Below are positions 26,818 through 36,318 of a stretch of 64,000 nucleotides of DNA, one piece after another. The first letter of the stretch is position 1, and each line of letters opens with the position of its first letter. The DNA is from CAVSRC01 sp963762605 (lineage in GTDB: Bacteria; Pseudomonadota; Alphaproteobacteria; Rhizobiales; Kaistiaceae): assembly GCA_963762605.1 (NCBI GenBank), contig CAVXLJ010000019.1, positions 124,001-188,000 on the forward strand, read 5' to 3'. The notes beneath the pieces were generated by a model that saw only the letters and a program-made list of their open reading frames with translations, was not told the DNA's origin and did no database searches. A program made the translations under genes and the position numbers.

Positions 26818-27565
26818 CAACCGTTTGATTTTGCCGCAGAAACAACTCTACCCGTCGCGCGCGTTGCACGCCAGGCTGGCCCATGAAATCGGCCGGCGCA
26901 TCGTTACCAGCCACTACGCCGAAGGCTCCAGCCTGCCGCGCGAATCGGAATTGGCCGAGCAGTTCGGTCTCAGCCGGCAAGCCGTTCGCGAAGCCCTCAA
27001 GGTACTCGCCGCCAAGGGGCTGGTTGCGTCCCGCCGCCGCACCGGCACCTGGGTTCTGCCGCGCTCGTCGTGGAACCTGCTTGACCCGGACGTGCTCGCC
27101 TGGCACTCGCCCGACACCATCCGCCGGGAATTCCTCGACGATCTGATCGAGCTTCGCCGGGTGATCGAGCCGCCGGCCGCGGCGCTGGCGGCGCGCCGCG
27201 TCGATCCCGAACGTCTTGCCCGTATCAAGACGGCGCTCGACGGGATGCGCGCCAACGTCGACGACGAGGCGCAGTTTCTGCAGGCCGATGCCGAGTTTCA
27301 CGCCGCCTTGCTGGCGGCGAGCGGTAATTCCCTGTTCGAGCGGCTCAGCACCATCATCGTGCCGGTCCTCGACATGAGCTTCAGGCTGCAGGCCCGGGAG
27401 ACCTGGCGCTTCAAGATCGGGGTGGAGCAGCACGCCGCCGTCTATGAAGCGATTGCCCGGGGCGATCCGGAGACGGCCCACGACACGATGGAAGAGATCG
27501 TGTCCAACGCCCAGGACACCATCGATCGCATCATGCGCGACCGCAGCGGCCCGTACACCTCCTGA
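26810..27565 (+). CDS. GntR-family transcriptional regulator, FadR subgroup
   Basis: The protein is about 251 residues from GTG 26810. It has an N-terminal winged helix-turn-helix (LPRESELAEQFGLSRQAVREALKVLAAKGL) and a C-terminal all-helical FCD ligand domain with metal-type residues (DAEFHAALLAASGN, QHAAVYEAI). Such regulators usually sense sugar acids or their breakdown products. It lies directly upstream of the sugar-acid dehydratase gene (92-nt gap) and probably controls it. The start is uncertain: GTG 26750 and TTG 26825 are alternatives. Confidence 0.87.
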   Translation: MDNNRLILPQKQLYPSRALHARLAHEIGRRIVTSHYAEGSSLPRESELAEQFGLSRQAVREALKVLAAKGLVASRRRTGTWVLPRSSWNLLDPDVLAWHSPDTIRREFLDDLIELRRVIEPPAAALAARRVDPERLARIKTALDGMRANVDDEAQFLQADAEFHAALLAASGNSLFERLSTIIVPVLDMSFRLQARETWRFKIGVEQHAAVYEAIARGDPETAHDTMEEIVSNAQDTIDRIMRDRSGPYTS

Positions 27566-27657
27566 CGTGGCGTTCCTGCGACCGGCCGGCTCTTGCGCGC
27601 GGCCCGCGAAGCCGCCTATCTGGCGCGGCGCAACGTCGAACACCGGCAGGGCATGTC

Positions 27658-29370
27658 ATGAACGACAAGAACCAGGCGAACGGCCCCCGCGGCATCGACC
27701 GCGGCCTAACCAACTATGGTGACAAGGATTTTGCCCGTTATCTGCGCCGCTCCTTCGCCCGTTCGATGGGCTATACCGACGCCATGCTCGACCGGCCCGT
27801 GGTCGGAATTGCCTATACGGCATCGGGCTTCAACAATTGCCATCGCCACTTCCCGGAAATGCTGGAGGCGGTGAAGCGCGGCGTGCTTGCCGCCGGCGCC
27901 TTGCCGATTCCGTTTCCGACGATTTCGCTGGGCGAGGTCTTCCTGTCGCCGACAAGCCTCAAATTCCGCAACCTGATGGCGCTCGACACCGAGGAGATGA
28001 TCCGCGCCCAGCCGATGGACGCGGTGGTGCTGATGGGCGGCTGCGACAAGACGCTGCCGGCACAGTTGATGGCGGCGGCCTCCGCCGACCTGCCGGCGGT
28101 GGCGCTTGCCGCCGGCCCGATGTCAACCTCGCATCACCGCGGCGAACGCCTTGGCGCCTGCACAGACTGCCGTCGCTTCTGGGCGCGCTACCGCGCCGGC
28201 GACATCGACAAGGAGGAGATCGAGCAGGTCGAGGGGCGGCTGGCCACCACAGCCGGCACCTGCGCCGTCATGGGCACGGCGAGCACCATCGCCTGCCTCA
28301 CCGAGGCGCTCGGCATGGGCCTGCCGGGCTCGGCCGCCGCGCCCGCGGTCCATGCCGACCGGCTGCGCATCGCCGAGGAGAGTGGCGCCCGCGCTGCGGC
28401 GCTGATCGGCACCGACCTAACCCCGTCGAAGATCATCACGCCGGCCTCGATCGAGAACACCGTCCGCGTGCTGCTCGCCATCGGCGGCTCGACCAATGCG
28501 GTCATCCATCTGGCCGCCATCGCCCGCCGCCGCGGCTTCGCCCTCGACCTCAAGCGCTTCAACGAACTGTCTGAAGAGACTCCGGTTCTGGTCAATCTGA
28601 AGCCCGTCGGCACCGGCTACATGGAAGACCTGTTTGCCGCCGGCGGGGTGGATGCGGTCCTGCGCGAACTCATGCCGCTGCTCGACCTCACCTGCATGAC
28701 GGTGACCGGCGAGACGCTCGGCGAACGGCTCGCCCGTCCGCCGCTCGATCCGGTCGACCGTGCCATCGTCAAGGCGCGCGAAGAGCCGATCGAGCCGCAG
28801 GGCGGGCTGGTCGCCCTGTTCGGCTCGCTGGCGCCGGGCGGCGCCATCCTCAAGCGCTCCGCCGCCGACCAGAAGCTGCTCGAGCACACCGGCCGGGCGG
28901 TGGTCTTCACCTCGCTTGAGGACCTGGCGGCCCGCATCGATTCCGACGATCTCGACGTCACGCCCGCCGACATCCTGGTGCTGCAAAATGCAGGGCCGCA
29001 GAGCGACGCCGCCATGCCCGAAGCCGGCTATCTGCCGATCCCGAAGAAGCTCGCCCGTGCCGGCGTCAAGGACATGCTGCGCATTTCCGACGCGCGCATG
29101 TCGGGTACCGCCTATGGCGCCGTCGTCCTCCATGTGACGCCGGATGCCGCCACCGGCGGCCCGCTGGCTCTGGTCCGCGACGGCGACCGCATCCAGCTCA
29201 GTGTCAAGGAGCGCCGCCTCGACCTGCTGGTGACCGAAGCTGAACTCGCCAGGCGCCGCGCCGCCTTCGAGGCCAGCCGGCCTCAGCCGCCGGCCCGCCG
29301 TGGCTACGACCGCCTCTACCACGACCACGTCCTGCAGGCGGACGAGGGCTGCGACTTCGACTTCTGCTGA
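27658..29370 (+). CDS. IlvD/Edd-family dehydratase, L-arabinonate-type sugar-acid dehydratase
   Basis: The 570-residue protein carries the iron-sulfur cysteines of the IlvD/Edd family: Cys61 (FNNCHRH), Cys129 (GGCDKTLP) and Cys202 (AGTCAVMGTAST). The pattern, with SHHRGERLGACTDCRRFW and the C-terminal YDRLYHDHVLQADEGCDFDFC-like tail, fits the group that dehydrates pentonates such as L-arabinonate rather than branched-chain precursors. Together with the ABC transporter, FGGY kinase and GntR regulator it suggests oxidative pentose use. No matching dehydrogenase or aldolase is in the window, so the pathway is incomplete here. Confidence 0.87.
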   Translation: MNDKNQANGPRGIDRGLTNYGDKDFARYLRRSFARSMGYTDAMLDRPVVGIAYTASGFNNCHRHFPEMLEAVKRGVLAAGALPIPFPTISLGEVFLSPTSLKFRNLMALDTEEMIRAQPMDAVVLMGGCDKTLPAQLMAAASADLPAVALAAGPMSTSHHRGERLGACTDCRRFWARYRAGDIDKEEIEQVEGRLATTAGTCAVMGTASTIACLTEALGMGLPGSAAAPAVHADRLRIAEESGARAAALIGTDLTPSKIITPASIENTVRVLLAIGGSTNAVIHLAAIARRRGFALDLKRFNELSEETPVLVNLKPVGTGYMEDLFAAGGVDAVLRELMPLLDLTCMTVTGETLGERLARPPLDPVDRAIVKAREEPIEPQGGLVALFGSLAPGGAILKRSAADQKLLEHTGRAVVFTSLEDLAARIDSDDLDVTPADILVLQNAGPQSDAAMPEAGYLPIPKKLARAGVKDMLRISDARMSGTAYGAVVLHVTPDAATGGPLALVRDGDRIQLSVKERRLDLLVTEAELARRRAAFEASRPQPPARRGYDRLYHDHVLQADEGCDFDFC

Positions 29371-29393
29371 GGGGCGGGAGGCTTGAAATCGCG

Positions 29394-29421
29394 AACTGAC
29401 TAGTCATATAACTAGTCAGTT
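29394..29421. promoter_or_regulatory. palindromic operator of the toxin-antitoxin operon
   Basis: Perfect 11-bp arms AACTGACTAGT (29394-29404) and ACTAGTCAGTT (29411-29421) are separated by CATATA. The element ends 15 nt before the antitoxin start codon. Toxin-antitoxin operons are typically repressed by the antitoxin-toxin complex at such sites. Confidence 0.75.
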
Positions 29422-29436
29422 GAGAGAGGGTACGCC

Positions 29437-29697
29437 ATGCGCGCTTGGCAGGTTCAGGATGCGAAGGCGCGCTTCAGCGAATTGCTTGAAGCGAGCCTCA
29501 AGGACGGACCGCAGATGGTAACGCGTCGCGGCGTGCCGGCCGCAGTCGTGGTGCCGGCGGAGACGTGGGCGCGGATGGAGCAGACACGCAAGCCGACGCT
29601 GAAGGACTTGCTGCTGTCGGATGAGAACCGCTTCGACCTCGATGTGCCGAAGCGCGGACGGCGGCGGCGCCGGCCGATCCCCATTCTCGGCGATTGA
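29437..29697 (+). CDS. Phd/YefM-family antitoxin
   Basis: The 86-residue protein has the Phd/YefM DNA-binding fold in its first 50 residues (WQVQDAKARFSELLEASLKDGPQ, TRRGVPAAVVVP). The flexible C-terminal part (LKDLLLSDENRFDLDVPKRG) is the region that usually wraps the toxin. The tail RGRRRRRP is strongly basic. It overlaps nothing and is followed by the PIN toxin after 3 nt, so the two form one operon controlled by the palindrome just upstream. Confidence 0.9.
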   Translation: MRAWQVQDAKARFSELLEASLKDGPQMVTRRGVPAAVVVPAETWARMEQTRKPTLKDLLLSDENRFDLDVPKRGRRRRRPIPILGD

Positions 29698-29700
29698 GAT

Positions 29701-30111
29701 ATGTACCTGCTGGACACCAATGTGGTGTCGGAGCTGCGCCGCGCACGACCGCATGGTGCGGTGTTGGCATGGCTCGAAAGCATACCGACCGAGCCGGTGT
29801 ACCTCAGCGCCGTGACACTGGGCGAGATCCAGGCCGGGATCGAACTGACACGGGATCAGGACCCTGAAAAGGCCGCCAAGATCGAGGCATGGGTTGACCA
29901 GGTGGAGCAGACGTCGACCATACTGGCGCTCGATGGCCGGACATTTCGCATCTGGGCGAAACTGATGCACCACCGGCCCGACGATTTGGTCGAAGACGCC
30001 ATGATCGCCGCAACGGCGTTGAGGCACGGCCTGACGGTTGTCACCCGCAACGTGCGCGATTTCGAGTCGTTCGGCGTACAGATCCTCAATCCGTTCGTTG
30101 CCGAACGCTGA
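29701..30111 (+). CDS. PIN-domain toxin, VapC/FitB type
   Basis: This 136-residue PIN-domain protein starts with MYLLDTNVVSEL and keeps the acidic metal-binding set: Asp5, Glu42, Asp99 and Asp120. PIN toxins are magnesium-dependent RNases that cut tRNA or other RNAs and slow growth until bound by antitoxin. With a Phd-type partner it resembles FitAB-like modules. No sign of truncation is visible, so it should be active. Confidence 0.9.
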   Translation: MYLLDTNVVSELRRARPHGAVLAWLESIPTEPVYLSAVTLGEIQAGIELTRDQDPEKAAKIEAWVDQVEQTSTILALDGRTFRIWAKLMHHRPDDLVEDAMIAATALRHGLTVVTRNVRDFESFGVQILNPFVAER

Positions 30112-30123
30112 CCTCGGTGCCGC

Positions 30124-31570
30124 CTATCCCTTCCCCTCGCGCACCTTCTTGACCGTGCTGGTGGTGCTGTAGCCCTCCAGCAGCGGCAGCAGCGTCACGC
30201 CGCCACCATGGGCCTCGACAAACGCCTGTCCGGGGATCTCGCGCCCGGAATAGTCGGCGCCCTTGAACAGCATGTCGGGCTTCACCGCCTGGATCAGCTG
30301 CTCGGGTGTGTCCTCGCCGAAGATCGTCACCAGATCGACGAAACGCAGCGCCGCCAGCACCGCCGCCCGCGTCGCTTCGTCTTGCACGGGGCGCTCAGGC
30401 CCTTTCAGGCGCCGCGTGGACTCGTCGGAATTGACCCCGACCACCAGCCGGTCGACCCGGCGGGCCGCCTGTTCCAGCGAATGCAGGTGGCCGCGGTGGA
30501 GCAGGTCGAAGACACCGTTGGTGAAGCCGACCTTCAAGCCCTTCGCCGTCCATTCCGCCAGGCGCGCCGCCGCATCGTCGCGGCTCACCACGCCGTCGCT
30601 GAAGCCGGCGCCGAGCGCGTGCGTCAGTTCCTGCGGGCGCACCGTCGCCGTGCCCGGCTTGGCCACCACGATACCCGCCGCAACATTGGCCAGCCGCACC
30701 GCATCGGCAAGCGGTGCGCCGACGGCGAGCGCCGCGGCGAGCGTCGCCACCACCGTGTCGCCGGCGCCGGTGACGTCGAACACCCGGTGGGTCTCGGCAC
30801 GCACATGCAGCGGCTCGGCGTCGCGGGCTGACCAGCGTCATGCCGGCCGAGCCGCGGGTGAGCAGCACCGCGTCGATCGCCGCCCTGTCGAGCACCTTGC
30901 GGCAGGCGGCGACCGCGCTCTCATCGCTGTCGGCGCGAATGCCGGAAAAGGCGGTCATCTCCTCGATATTGGGCGTCACCACGCTGGCGCCGGCAAAGAT
31001 CGATGCATCGGTGTGGCGCGGGTCGACCACCACTTGCTTGCCGGCCGCACGCGCCGCGCCGATGAGCGTGGCGATCGACGTCTCGTCGAGCGCCCCGCGG
31101 CCGTAGTCGGATATCACCAGCGCGCCGCAGGCGCCGAGCGCAGCGCGTGCCGCTGCGATCAGGCGGTCGCGCACTTGGCCCGCCGCCGGCCGCGTGTCTT
31201 CCGCATCGATGCACAGGAGCTGGTGCCAGCCGCTCAAATAGCGCGTCTTGACGGTGGTCGGCCGGCTGGCATCGGCGATCAGCCGTTCGGAAAGGCGCGG
31301 GAAGGCGCGGCACAGCGCGGCAAGCTCGTCCGCCGCGGCGTCTGTGCCGGTGAGCCCCACCAGGGTCACCGCCCCGCCATAGGCGAGCACGTTCGCCGCG
31401 ACATTGCTGGCGCCGCCAGGATAGGCGCGCACGGCACCGTATTTCAGGATTGGTACCGGCGCCTCGCGCGACACCCGCTCCACCCGGCCCTCGACGAAGC
31501 GGTCGAGCATCACGTCGCCGACCACCAGCACGTGGGCTCCAGCAAGGCGTCCGACAACGTTGGCGTCCAT
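30124..31570 (-). pseudogene. hldE: HldE (heptose 7-phosphate kinase / heptose 1-phosphate adenylyltransferase), frameshifted
   Basis: Two frames together make a full HldE of about 480 residues. The N-terminal part (start 31570) is a PfkB-type kinase (VSREAPVPIL, GGASNVAANV, LVISDYGRGALD, LLTRGSAGMTLV). The part ending at 30124 carries the kinase's catalytic VFDVTGAGDT and the complete nucleotidyltransferase domain (GVFDLLHRGHL, VGVNSDESTRRLKGPERP). The join lies near 30826-30831 (minus strand CTGGTCAGCCCGCG) and needs one base removed or two added. HldE makes ADP-heptose for lipopolysaccharide core. The break falls inside the kinase, so a real lesion would cost kinase activity; a sequence error is equally possible. 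Confidence 0.82.
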
Positions 31571-31787
31571 GGGTTTTCACGGCTCTCCGGCTTGCAATGG
31601 CCCGGTCATATCGGGGGCCAGGGCAGGGGGCAAGCACGGGCTCCAGATGCGTTCAGAACCGCAAGGCAAAACAATAGCTTGCCAAACCGGGTCTGCTCCA
31701 ATCATGTAAAATGCTGCGTGCCGGTGACGGAAAGTGCCGCGGCCCGCGTTAAACCTATTCTAGCGCAACGAAAACTGCCGGTCCCGC

Positions 31788-32957
31788 ATGTCCGCCACCA
31801 GACAGATCGTTCTCTCGCTCGTCGTTATCCTGATTGCCGCTGCGGGCTGGTATGCCTACGACCAGGGCTATTTCTCCACGCACCAGAGCACTAGCCGCGG
31901 TGTGGCGACCGCGTCGGGACCGGCAGGCAGTGGGGCCCCCAGGGGCCAGGGCTTTGGCGGCGGCCGCGGCGGCGCCGTCCTGGTCGTCACCGCGCCAGTC
32001 GGCAGCGAAGATACCGGGATCGACGTGCGCGCCATCGGCACGGTCGCGGCAGCGCAGGAGGTGACCCTCTATCCCCAGGACAGCGGCATCGTCACCGATG
32101 TCGCCTTCACCCCGGGAAGCACGGTCGCCAAGGGCCAGACCCTCGTCCGCCTCGACGATTCCGACCAGCAGGTGGCGCTCGAAAAGGCGAAGCTCGCGCT
32201 CGATACCGCGCAGTCGGCGCTGGACCGCGCCGAGCAGCTCGCCAAGTCGAACAACATCACCACCGTCGCCCTGACCGATGCCCGCACGGCCCAGAAGAAC
32301 GCGGCAATCGGCCTGAAGTCGGCCCAGAACGACCTCGCCAAGCGGACCATCATGGCGCCGTTTACCGGCGTCATCGGTCTCACCGATATTGCGGTCGGTG
32401 ACCTCATCAACTCCTCCAAGGCGATTGCCACGCTCGACGACATGTCGAAGGTCACCGTCGCCTTCGACGTGCCCGAGCGCGCCTCGGGCTTGGTCGCCAT
32501 CGGCCAGCCGGTGACCGCTTCTACCGAGGCGCTGACCGGCCGCACCTTCAAGGGCACCATTAGCGCGATCGACAACCGGGTCGACCCGGTGGCGCGCACC
32601 CTGCACGTCGAAGCGACCCTGCCCAACGACGCCAGCGTGCTGAAGCCGGGCATGGCGCTCACCGTCGCCATGAGCTTCCCCGGCAAGCCGCAGCCCTCGG
32701 TGCCCTCGCTCGCCGTGCAATGGGACCGCAGCGGGGCCTATGTCTGGAAGGTGACCGACGGCAGCGCCCATCGCGTCTCCGTGCAGATCCTCGGTCGGCG
32801 CAGCGGTGCCGTCATCGTCAGCGGCGATCTGACTGCAAACGATGCGGTCGTTGTCGAGGGCCTGCAACGCGTGCGCGAAGGCAGCAAGGTGACCGAGGCC
32901 GATGCGGCGGCCGGCGCTGGCCAGGGCGGCGCTCCACGCCGCTCGCCGAACGGTTGA
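31788..32957 (+). CDS. RND efflux periplasmic adaptor (membrane fusion protein)
   Basis: The 389-residue protein has an N-terminal membrane anchor (about 6-20), a Gly-rich linker (about 44-66), a lipoyl/barrel-sandwich half (GTVAAAQEVTLYPQDSGIV), a helical hairpin (about 125-175) and a second barrel half with MAPFTGVIG, then a beta-barrel and a proximal domain. It bridges an inner-membrane RND pump to an outer-membrane channel. The pump gene follows after 13 nt. The C-terminal tail is Gly/Ala/Pro-rich. Adaptors of this style serve multidrug or heavy-metal pumps; the substrate is not evident. Confidence 0.9.
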   Translation: MSATRQIVLSLVVILIAAAGWYAYDQGYFSTHQSTSRGVATASGPAGSGAPRGQGFGGGRGGAVLVVTAPVGSEDTGIDVRAIGTVAAAQEVTLYPQDSGIVTDVAFTPGSTVAKGQTLVRLDDSDQQVALEKAKLALDTAQSALDRAEQLAKSNNITTVALTDARTAQKNAAIGLKSAQNDLAKRTIMAPFTGVIGLTDIAVGDLINSSKAIATLDDMSKVTVAFDVPERASGLVAIGQPVTASTEALTGRTFKGTISAIDNRVDPVARTLHVEATLPNDASVLKPGMALTVAMSFPGKPQPSVPSLAVQWDRSGAYVWKVTDGSAHRVSVQILGRRSGAVIVSGDLTANDAVVVEGLQRVREGSKVTEADAAAGAGQGGAPRRSPNG

Positions 32958-32970
32958 GCAGGGCGGACCG

Positions 32971-35900
32971 ATGGCAAAGACCAACACCAATCCGCACGCC
33001 GACGGCAATGGCGGGATTGCCGGCCTGTTCGTCCGCCGGCCGGTGCTGGCCATCGTCCTCAATCTGCTGATCGTCATCGCCGGTCTGGCGGCCTGGCGCG
33101 GCATCGAGGTGCGCGAGCTGCCCAACATCGACCGTCCGGTGATCACCGTGCGCACCAACTATACCGGCGCCACCCCCGACACCATCGACAAGGAAGTCAC
33201 CAGCGTCATCGAGGGCGCTGCGGCGCGCGTTCCCGGCGTCGTCTCGATTTCCTCCTCATCGAGCGCCGGCCGCAGCCAGGTGACGGTCGAGTTCGACCAG
33301 AAGACCGACATCAACGTCGCCGCCAACGACCTGCGCGACGCCATCGGCAATCTGCGCTCGCTGCCCACCGACGCCAACTTCACGCCGCCGACCATCGTCA
33401 AGGCCGACGCCAACGCCGACGCCATCATGCGGCTGGCGGCGACCTCGTCGACCATGTCGATCCAGGACCTGACGCAGGTCGTCAACGACGTGATCGTCAC
33501 GCGGCTTGCCGCCGTCGACGGCGTTGCCGACGTGCAGGTCTTCGGCGACCGCAGCCCGATCGTCCAGATCATCATCAACCCCAACGCGTTGGCCGCGCAC
33601 GGCCTCACCATCGCCGACCTCAATTCGGCGCTCGGCAACGTCACCCTCGATACGCCGGCCGGCACCATTTCGGACGCCAACCGCACGCTGCTCGTGCGCG
33701 CCGACGCCAGCGCCAAGTCGGCCGCCGAAATCGCCAACATCCAGATCAACCCGCAGACCAAGGTCTCCGATGTCGCCGACGTCGTCTTCGGCCCGGCCGA
33801 CAAGACCACCTCGCTGCGCATCAACGGCCAGACCGGCGTCGGCCTCGGCATCGTGCGCCAGGCGCGCGCCAATACCCTCGATATCTCGACCGGCGTGCGC
33901 AAGGCGATCGCCGAGATGAAGAGCTCGCTGCCGCCCGGCGTCAACCTGACCATCACCTCCGACGATGCCGAATTCATCAGCGGTGCCATCCACGAGGTGC
34001 TGATCACCCTCATCATCGCCACCGCCATCGTCATCGCCATCATCTACCTGTTCCTGCAGTCGGTGCGCGTGACGTTCATTCCGGCGGTGACCGTGCCGAT
34101 CGCGCTGATCGGCACGCTGGCCGCCATGTGGGTGGTCGGCTTCTCCATCAACGTGCTGACCCTGCTGGCTTTGGTGCTGGCGACGGGTCTGGTGGTCGAC
34201 GACGCCATTGTCGTCATCGAGAACATCTCGCGCCAGCGCGGTCTCGGCCTCGGTCCGCGCGCCGCCGCCGTGCTCGGCACCCGTCAGGTGTTCTTTGCCG
34301 TGCTTGCCACCACCGCGACGCTCGCCGCGGTGTTCATCCCCATCTCGTTCTTTCCCGGCCTCACCGGCTCGCTGTTCTCCGAATTCGGCTTCGTGCTCGC
34401 CTTCGCGGTGACGCTGTCCTGTTTCGTCGCGCTCACTTTGTCGCCAATGCTCGCCTCGCGCCTGATCAGCGACAAGCAGGCGCATCACCAGCACAACGCC
34501 ATCGGCCGCCGCGTCGCCGCCTTCGGCGAGCGCATCATCCATGTCTATACGCGCCTGCTCGATGCCGCGCTGAAGGCGCCGATGGTCGTCATCGTGATCG
34601 CGCTTCTGTTCGCCGGCGCGGCGCTTGCCGCCTTCAACCTGCTGCCTTCCGAGCTCACCCCGAACGAGGATCGCGGCTTCGTCCCGATCTCGGTCTCGGT
34701 GCCACAGGGCTCGACCGTCGACTACACCGAAGCCCAGATGAGGCTGGTCGAGCAGACCGCCGCGCCGCTGCTGAAGAGCGGCGAGGCGACCAACCTGTTT
34801 GCCATCGCCCGCGGCGATGGCAATGGCGGCTTCATGTTCCTCACCCTGGCGCCGTGGGGAGACCGCTCCCGCAGCCAGGCCCAGATCACCTCGCTGCTGA
34901 ACCGGGAGCTGCAGCGGATTCCGGGCGTCGAGGTTTTCGCCCGCACCGCCAACAGCCTGGGCATCCGCGGCGGTGGGCAGGGCCTGCAGTTCGCTATCAC
35001 CGGCACCGACTACGACCAGCTGGCCGGCGTGGCCGACAAGCTGATCCAGGCCATGGAGAAAGACCCGGTCTTCGGCCGCGTTCAGCTCAACTACAACACC
35101 ACCCAGCCTCAGATGGCGATCCAGATCGACCGCCAGCGTGCCTCAGAAGTCGGCATCTCGGTCGACACCATCTCGGCCGCCGTGCAGACCATCCTCAGCG
35201 GCAAGGATCTCGGCAACTACTACGTCGGCGACAACCCGATCGAGATCCTCGCCAAGGTGCCCGACGGCATGGTCCAGGACACCAGCGCCCTCGACAACAT
35301 GCAGCTGCGCACCAAGGACGGAAAGATGGTGCCGCTCTCCTCGCTGGTCTCCTTCAAGGAGTCGGCCGTGGCGCCCAGCCTGCCGCGCCAGGATCAGCGC
35401 CGCGCCATCCCCATCGGGGCCCAGCTTGCCGACGGCGTCGATCTGCGCCAGGCGATGAATGAGCTGCAATCGCTGACTGCCAAGATCCTGCCCGCCAACA
35501 ACGGCCTGGTCTTCACCGGCGAGGCCAAGGAGCTGAACAGCGCCACCAGCGGCGTCGTGCAGACCTTCATCTTCGCTCTGATCATCGTTCTGCTCGTGCT
35601 CGCCGGCCAGTTCGAGAGCTTCTCCAGCGCCTTCATCCTCATCGCCACGGTTCCCTTCGGCCTTGCCGCGGCGGTCTTCGCCATCATCCTCACCCACGGC
35701 TCGATCAACATCTACAGCGAGATCGGCCTGGTCATGCTGGTCGGTCTGATGTCGAAGAACGGCATCCTGATCGTCGAGTTTGCCAACCAGCTGCGCGATG
35801 CCGGCCAGTCGATCCACGACGCGGTGCGCAACGCGGCGCTGATCCGCCTGCGGCCGGTGGTGATGACCATGATCGCCACCGTGCTCGGCGGCCTGCCGCT

Positions 35901-36162
35901 GGTCTTGCGCGGTGGCGCCGGCTCGGAGGCGCGCCATGCCCTCGGCTGGGTCATCGTCGGCGGCCTCGGTATCGCCACCGTGGCCACGCTATTTCTGACG
36001 CCGGTCGTCTATTCGCTGCTTGCCCGCTTCGCCAAGCCGCGCGTCGCCGAGGAGCAGCGGCTCGAACGCGAACTGGAGGAAGCGCGTGCGATCGGAGGCG
36101 GTCTCAAACCCACAGCCGAAGAAGAGGGGGATGTGACCGGCTATTCGGCCGCAGCGGAATAG
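32971..36162 (+). CDS. RND efflux pump, inner-membrane transporter (AcrB/MdtB-like)
   Basis: The 1063-residue pump (ATG 32971) has the RND plan of twelve membrane helices and two large periplasmic loops. The helix-4 relay acids are in LVVDDAIVVIENI, and conserved loops include PNIDRPVITVRTNYTGA and FLQSVRVTFIPAVTVPIALIG. It is a proton-driven drug/metabolite antiporter of the hydrophobe-amphiphile class; the metal-type signature of CzcA is not apparent. No TolC-type channel gene lies in the window. The C-terminal cytoplasmic tail is long and Glu-rich. The ECF sigma gene follows on the same strand. Confidence 0.92.
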   Translation: MAKTNTNPHADGNGGIAGLFVRRPVLAIVLNLLIVIAGLAAWRGIEVRELPNIDRPVITVRTNYTGATPDTIDKEVTSVIEGAAARVPGVVSISSSSSAGRSQVTVEFDQKTDINVAANDLRDAIGNLRSLPTDANFTPPTIVKADANADAIMRLAATSSTMSIQDLTQVVNDVIVTRLAAVDGVADVQVFGDRSPIVQIIINPNALAAHGLTIADLNSALGNVTLDTPAGTISDANRTLLVRADASAKSAAEIANIQINPQTKVSDVADVVFGPADKTTSLRINGQTGVGLGIVRQARANTLDISTGVRKAIAEMKSSLPPGVNLTITSDDAEFISGAIHEVLITLIIATAIVIAIIYLFLQSVRVTFIPAVTVPIALIGTLAAMWVVGFSINVLTLLALVLATGLVVDDAIVVIENISRQRGLGLGPRAAAVLGTRQVFFAVLATTATLAAVFIPISFFPGLTGSLFSEFGFVLAFAVTLSCFVALTLSPMLASRLISDKQAHHQHNAIGRRVAAFGERIIHVYTRLLDAALKAPMVVIVIALLFAGAALAAFNLLPSELTPNEDRGFVPISVSVPQGSTVDYTEAQMRLVEQTAAPLLKSGEATNLFAIARGDGNGGFMFLTLAPWGDRSRSQAQITSLLNRELQRIPGVEVFARTANSLGIRGGGQGLQFAITGTDYDQLAGVADKLIQAMEKDPVFGRVQLNYNTTQPQMAIQIDRQRASEVGISVDTISAAVQTILSGKDLGNYYVGDNPIEILAKVPDGMVQDTSALDNMQLRTKDGKMVPLSSLVSFKESAVAPSLPRQDQRRAIPIGAQLADGVDLRQAMNELQSLTAKILPANNGLVFTGEAKELNSATSGVVQTFIFALIIVLLVLAGQFESFSSAFILIATVPFGLAAAVFAIILTHGSINIYSEIGLVMLVGLMSKNGILIVEFANQLRDAGQSIHDAVRNAALIRLRPVVMTMIATVLGGLPLVLRGGAGSEARHALGWVIVGGLGIATVATLFLTPVVYSLLARFAKPRVAEEQRLERELEEARAIGGGLKPTAEEEGDVTGYSAAAE

Positions 36163-36318
36163 GAGGAGGGCAGGGTGCCCGCCGTCTTGTTGTCCATAGC
36201 CTCATCCGCCGGCCATGCACGCTTGAAGCCGGCTCAGCCCGCCCATGTGCGCCGTGCGAGACGCCCGATCATCGGCTATCGTCGGCGGCGGGGCAGTCCG
36301 TCGGCTTGGGAGTGCGGC

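Noticed and set aside
32902..36162. Whether the first RND pump has a longer N-terminus starting upstream of 32971
   Set aside because: The extension overlaps the adaptor gene and is basic without a function; ATG 32971 places the first membrane helix correctly.
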